A stretch of DNA of 64,000 nt, from the NCBI GenBank assembly GCA_963763485.1, contig CAVXOW010000008.1, positions 186,001 through 250,000 of the forward strand, given 5' to 3'. The translations under genes and the position numbers were made by a program. Positions 63,005 through 64,000 of the stretch are shown piece after piece; position 1 is the stretch's first letter; each line of letters opens with the position of its first letter. The notes below the pieces were generated by a model that saw only the letters and a list, made by a program, of their open reading frames with translations, made no database searches and was not told where the DNA came from. The stretch is from CAWCKS01 sp963763485 (GTDB taxonomy: Bacteria; Pseudomonadota; Alphaproteobacteria; Rhizobiales; Xanthobacteraceae).

Positions 63005-64000
63005 TCATGCTGCTGTCGCGGTTGCCTCCCGAGTCCACCGGAACTCGGTGCCATTAATCCATATGCGGTGCATGATGACGGCCAGCCGGCGAGCCAATGC
63101 CACGATCGCCTTCTTCATTCCGCGGCGCCTGGCGATTTGCATGGCCCAGGCCTTAAGCCAGGACCACTTCTTCGAACGCAACATGCTCTGCGCTGCTTCG
63201 TAGAGCATCACCCGCATCATCTCATCCCCGCAGCGCGATATTTTGCCGCTCCAATCGACCTCGCCCGACTGATATCTGGAGCACGTCAACCCAAACACTG
63301 CGCCGACTGATTTGGATTTTCGGAACCGGGCAGGCACATCGACGATGGCGCGATAAGTCAGCGATACCACGGGTCCGACACCCGGGATCGTCAACAAAAG
63401 CCGGCAAACCTCATCGTCTCGCACGACGGCCAGTAAGCGGCGGTGCAGGATGATGACCTGTTCGCGAAGCGTCCGTCGAACAATCAGCAGCGGTTCGATC
63501 AGCGCGGCCAGGTCGGGTAAGCCCTCGACCAACTCCCTGATGCGTGCCTCAAACCTAACTGTCCCAACCATGCCGACCTTGAGACCGAAGTTGCGCAAAG
63601 TACCGCGCAAGTCGTTATCGATGGCGATCGCCTTGGACTGCAATAGCTTGCGATGGGTCAGCAGCATTCGCAGTTTCTGACTACGTAACGTCTTCACATG
63701 CACCGGACGGTAAAGCCCCACCCGCATCATCTGGGCGATGCCACGCGCATCGTTGCGGTCGGTCTTGTTGATCTGCGCCTTCAACACCGCCTGCATGTGC
63801 TGCGTCTCAACGCAGACCACGGGCAACTCCGCTTCGGCGAGAGCGCTGAACAGCCATTGCGACAGCGGTCCAGCTTCCAGTCCGATCCGCTTGAAGTGAT
63901 AGGCGGGATTCTTCAGCGCCGCCAACAACGCAGCCGGCTCGCTCGCAACCTTCACTTCCCGAACGATCTTGCCGATAGCGTCCACAATGCAGACGCTTGT
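63005..64000 (-). mobile_element. IS110-family transposase, 5' end outside window
   Basis: The frame is open to the window edge (residues TSVCIV before DAIGKIV), so the N-terminus with the first Asp is missing. Seen are ETQHMQAVLKAQINKTDRND, ARGIAQMMRVGLYRPVHVKT, and the C-terminal Transposase_20 part LLLTIPGVGPVVSLTYRAI and GLTCSRYQSGEVDWSGKISR, with the conserved Ser region. IS110 elements use a RuvC-like DEDD domain plus this Ser domain and a bridge RNA made from their ends. Only the 3' flank (62.5-63.0 kb) is available here. Confidence 0.92.

Overview
The window looks like alphaproteobacterial chromosome, most likely Bradyrhizobium or a close relative in the Nitrobacteraceae. This rests on high G+C and typical rhizobial protein families (Omp25/Omp31-type porins, a HmuQ-like haem monooxygenase, ERF/YqaJ recombination genes, IS5, IS110, IS256 and IS630 elements, palindromic intergenic repeats). 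No tRNA, rRNA or CRISPR array was seen. This is inference from family resemblance, not a database search.

Region 1 (1-7.6 kb, minus strand) is a catabolic-looking cluster: short-chain dehydrogenase, small unknown protein, alpha/beta hydrolase, TcuA-like flavoprotein, 3-hydroxyisobutyrate-dehydrogenase-like enzyme, DUF1127 protein, MFS transporter and the start of an acyl-CoA dehydrogenase. Two ATGA overlaps suggest translational coupling.

Region 2 (7.6-31.2 kb) is an envelope and signalling region. It holds a double-barrel outer-membrane protein, two OmpA-like lipoprotein-sized proteins, three of the window's four caspase-fold (C14) proteins, an RND pump with two adaptors, a CRP-type regulator, an AsmA protein and a class III nucleotide cyclase. 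Two of the four caspase-fold proteins have lost the His/Cys dyad. CRP-like palindromes (TGTGA-N6-TCACA) lie in front of an ompA gene, between crp and asmA, and in front of a Cys-rich peptide gene and the fourth caspase gene at 42-43 kb. A cyclase-CRP-envelope regulon is therefore a reasonable hypothesis.

Region 3 (31.2-64 kb) is a mosaic accessory island with IS remnants and visibly lower G+C in many genes. Its most interesting content looks like a p-aminobenzoate (PABA) centred biosynthetic locus: fused aminodeoxychorismate synthase (PabAB), PabC, a benzoate-CoA-ligase-family enzyme, a hydroxylaminobenzene-mutase-like membrane protein, an arylamine N-acetyltransferase, a PptT-type phosphopantetheinyl transferase coupled to a PptH-like metallophosphoesterase, a type II thioesterase, a reduced polyketide synthase (DH-ACP-TE with no KS or AT), and a divergent pair of UbiB/ABC1 kinases, one with degenerate catalytic motifs. 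A core-like segment (42.2-45.4 kb, with the fourth caspase gene) lies within it between 79-bp inverted repeats. Further right are YqaJ/ERF recombination genes, an HTH regulator with a repeated operator-like palindrome, IS5, a dienelactone-hydrolase-like gene, a methyltransferase and an IS110 transposase cut by the window end.

At least ten genes are split by single-base frameshifts, nearly all of them one extra base. This pattern is as compatible with sequencing error as with decay, so the split genes are described as reconstructed wholes.
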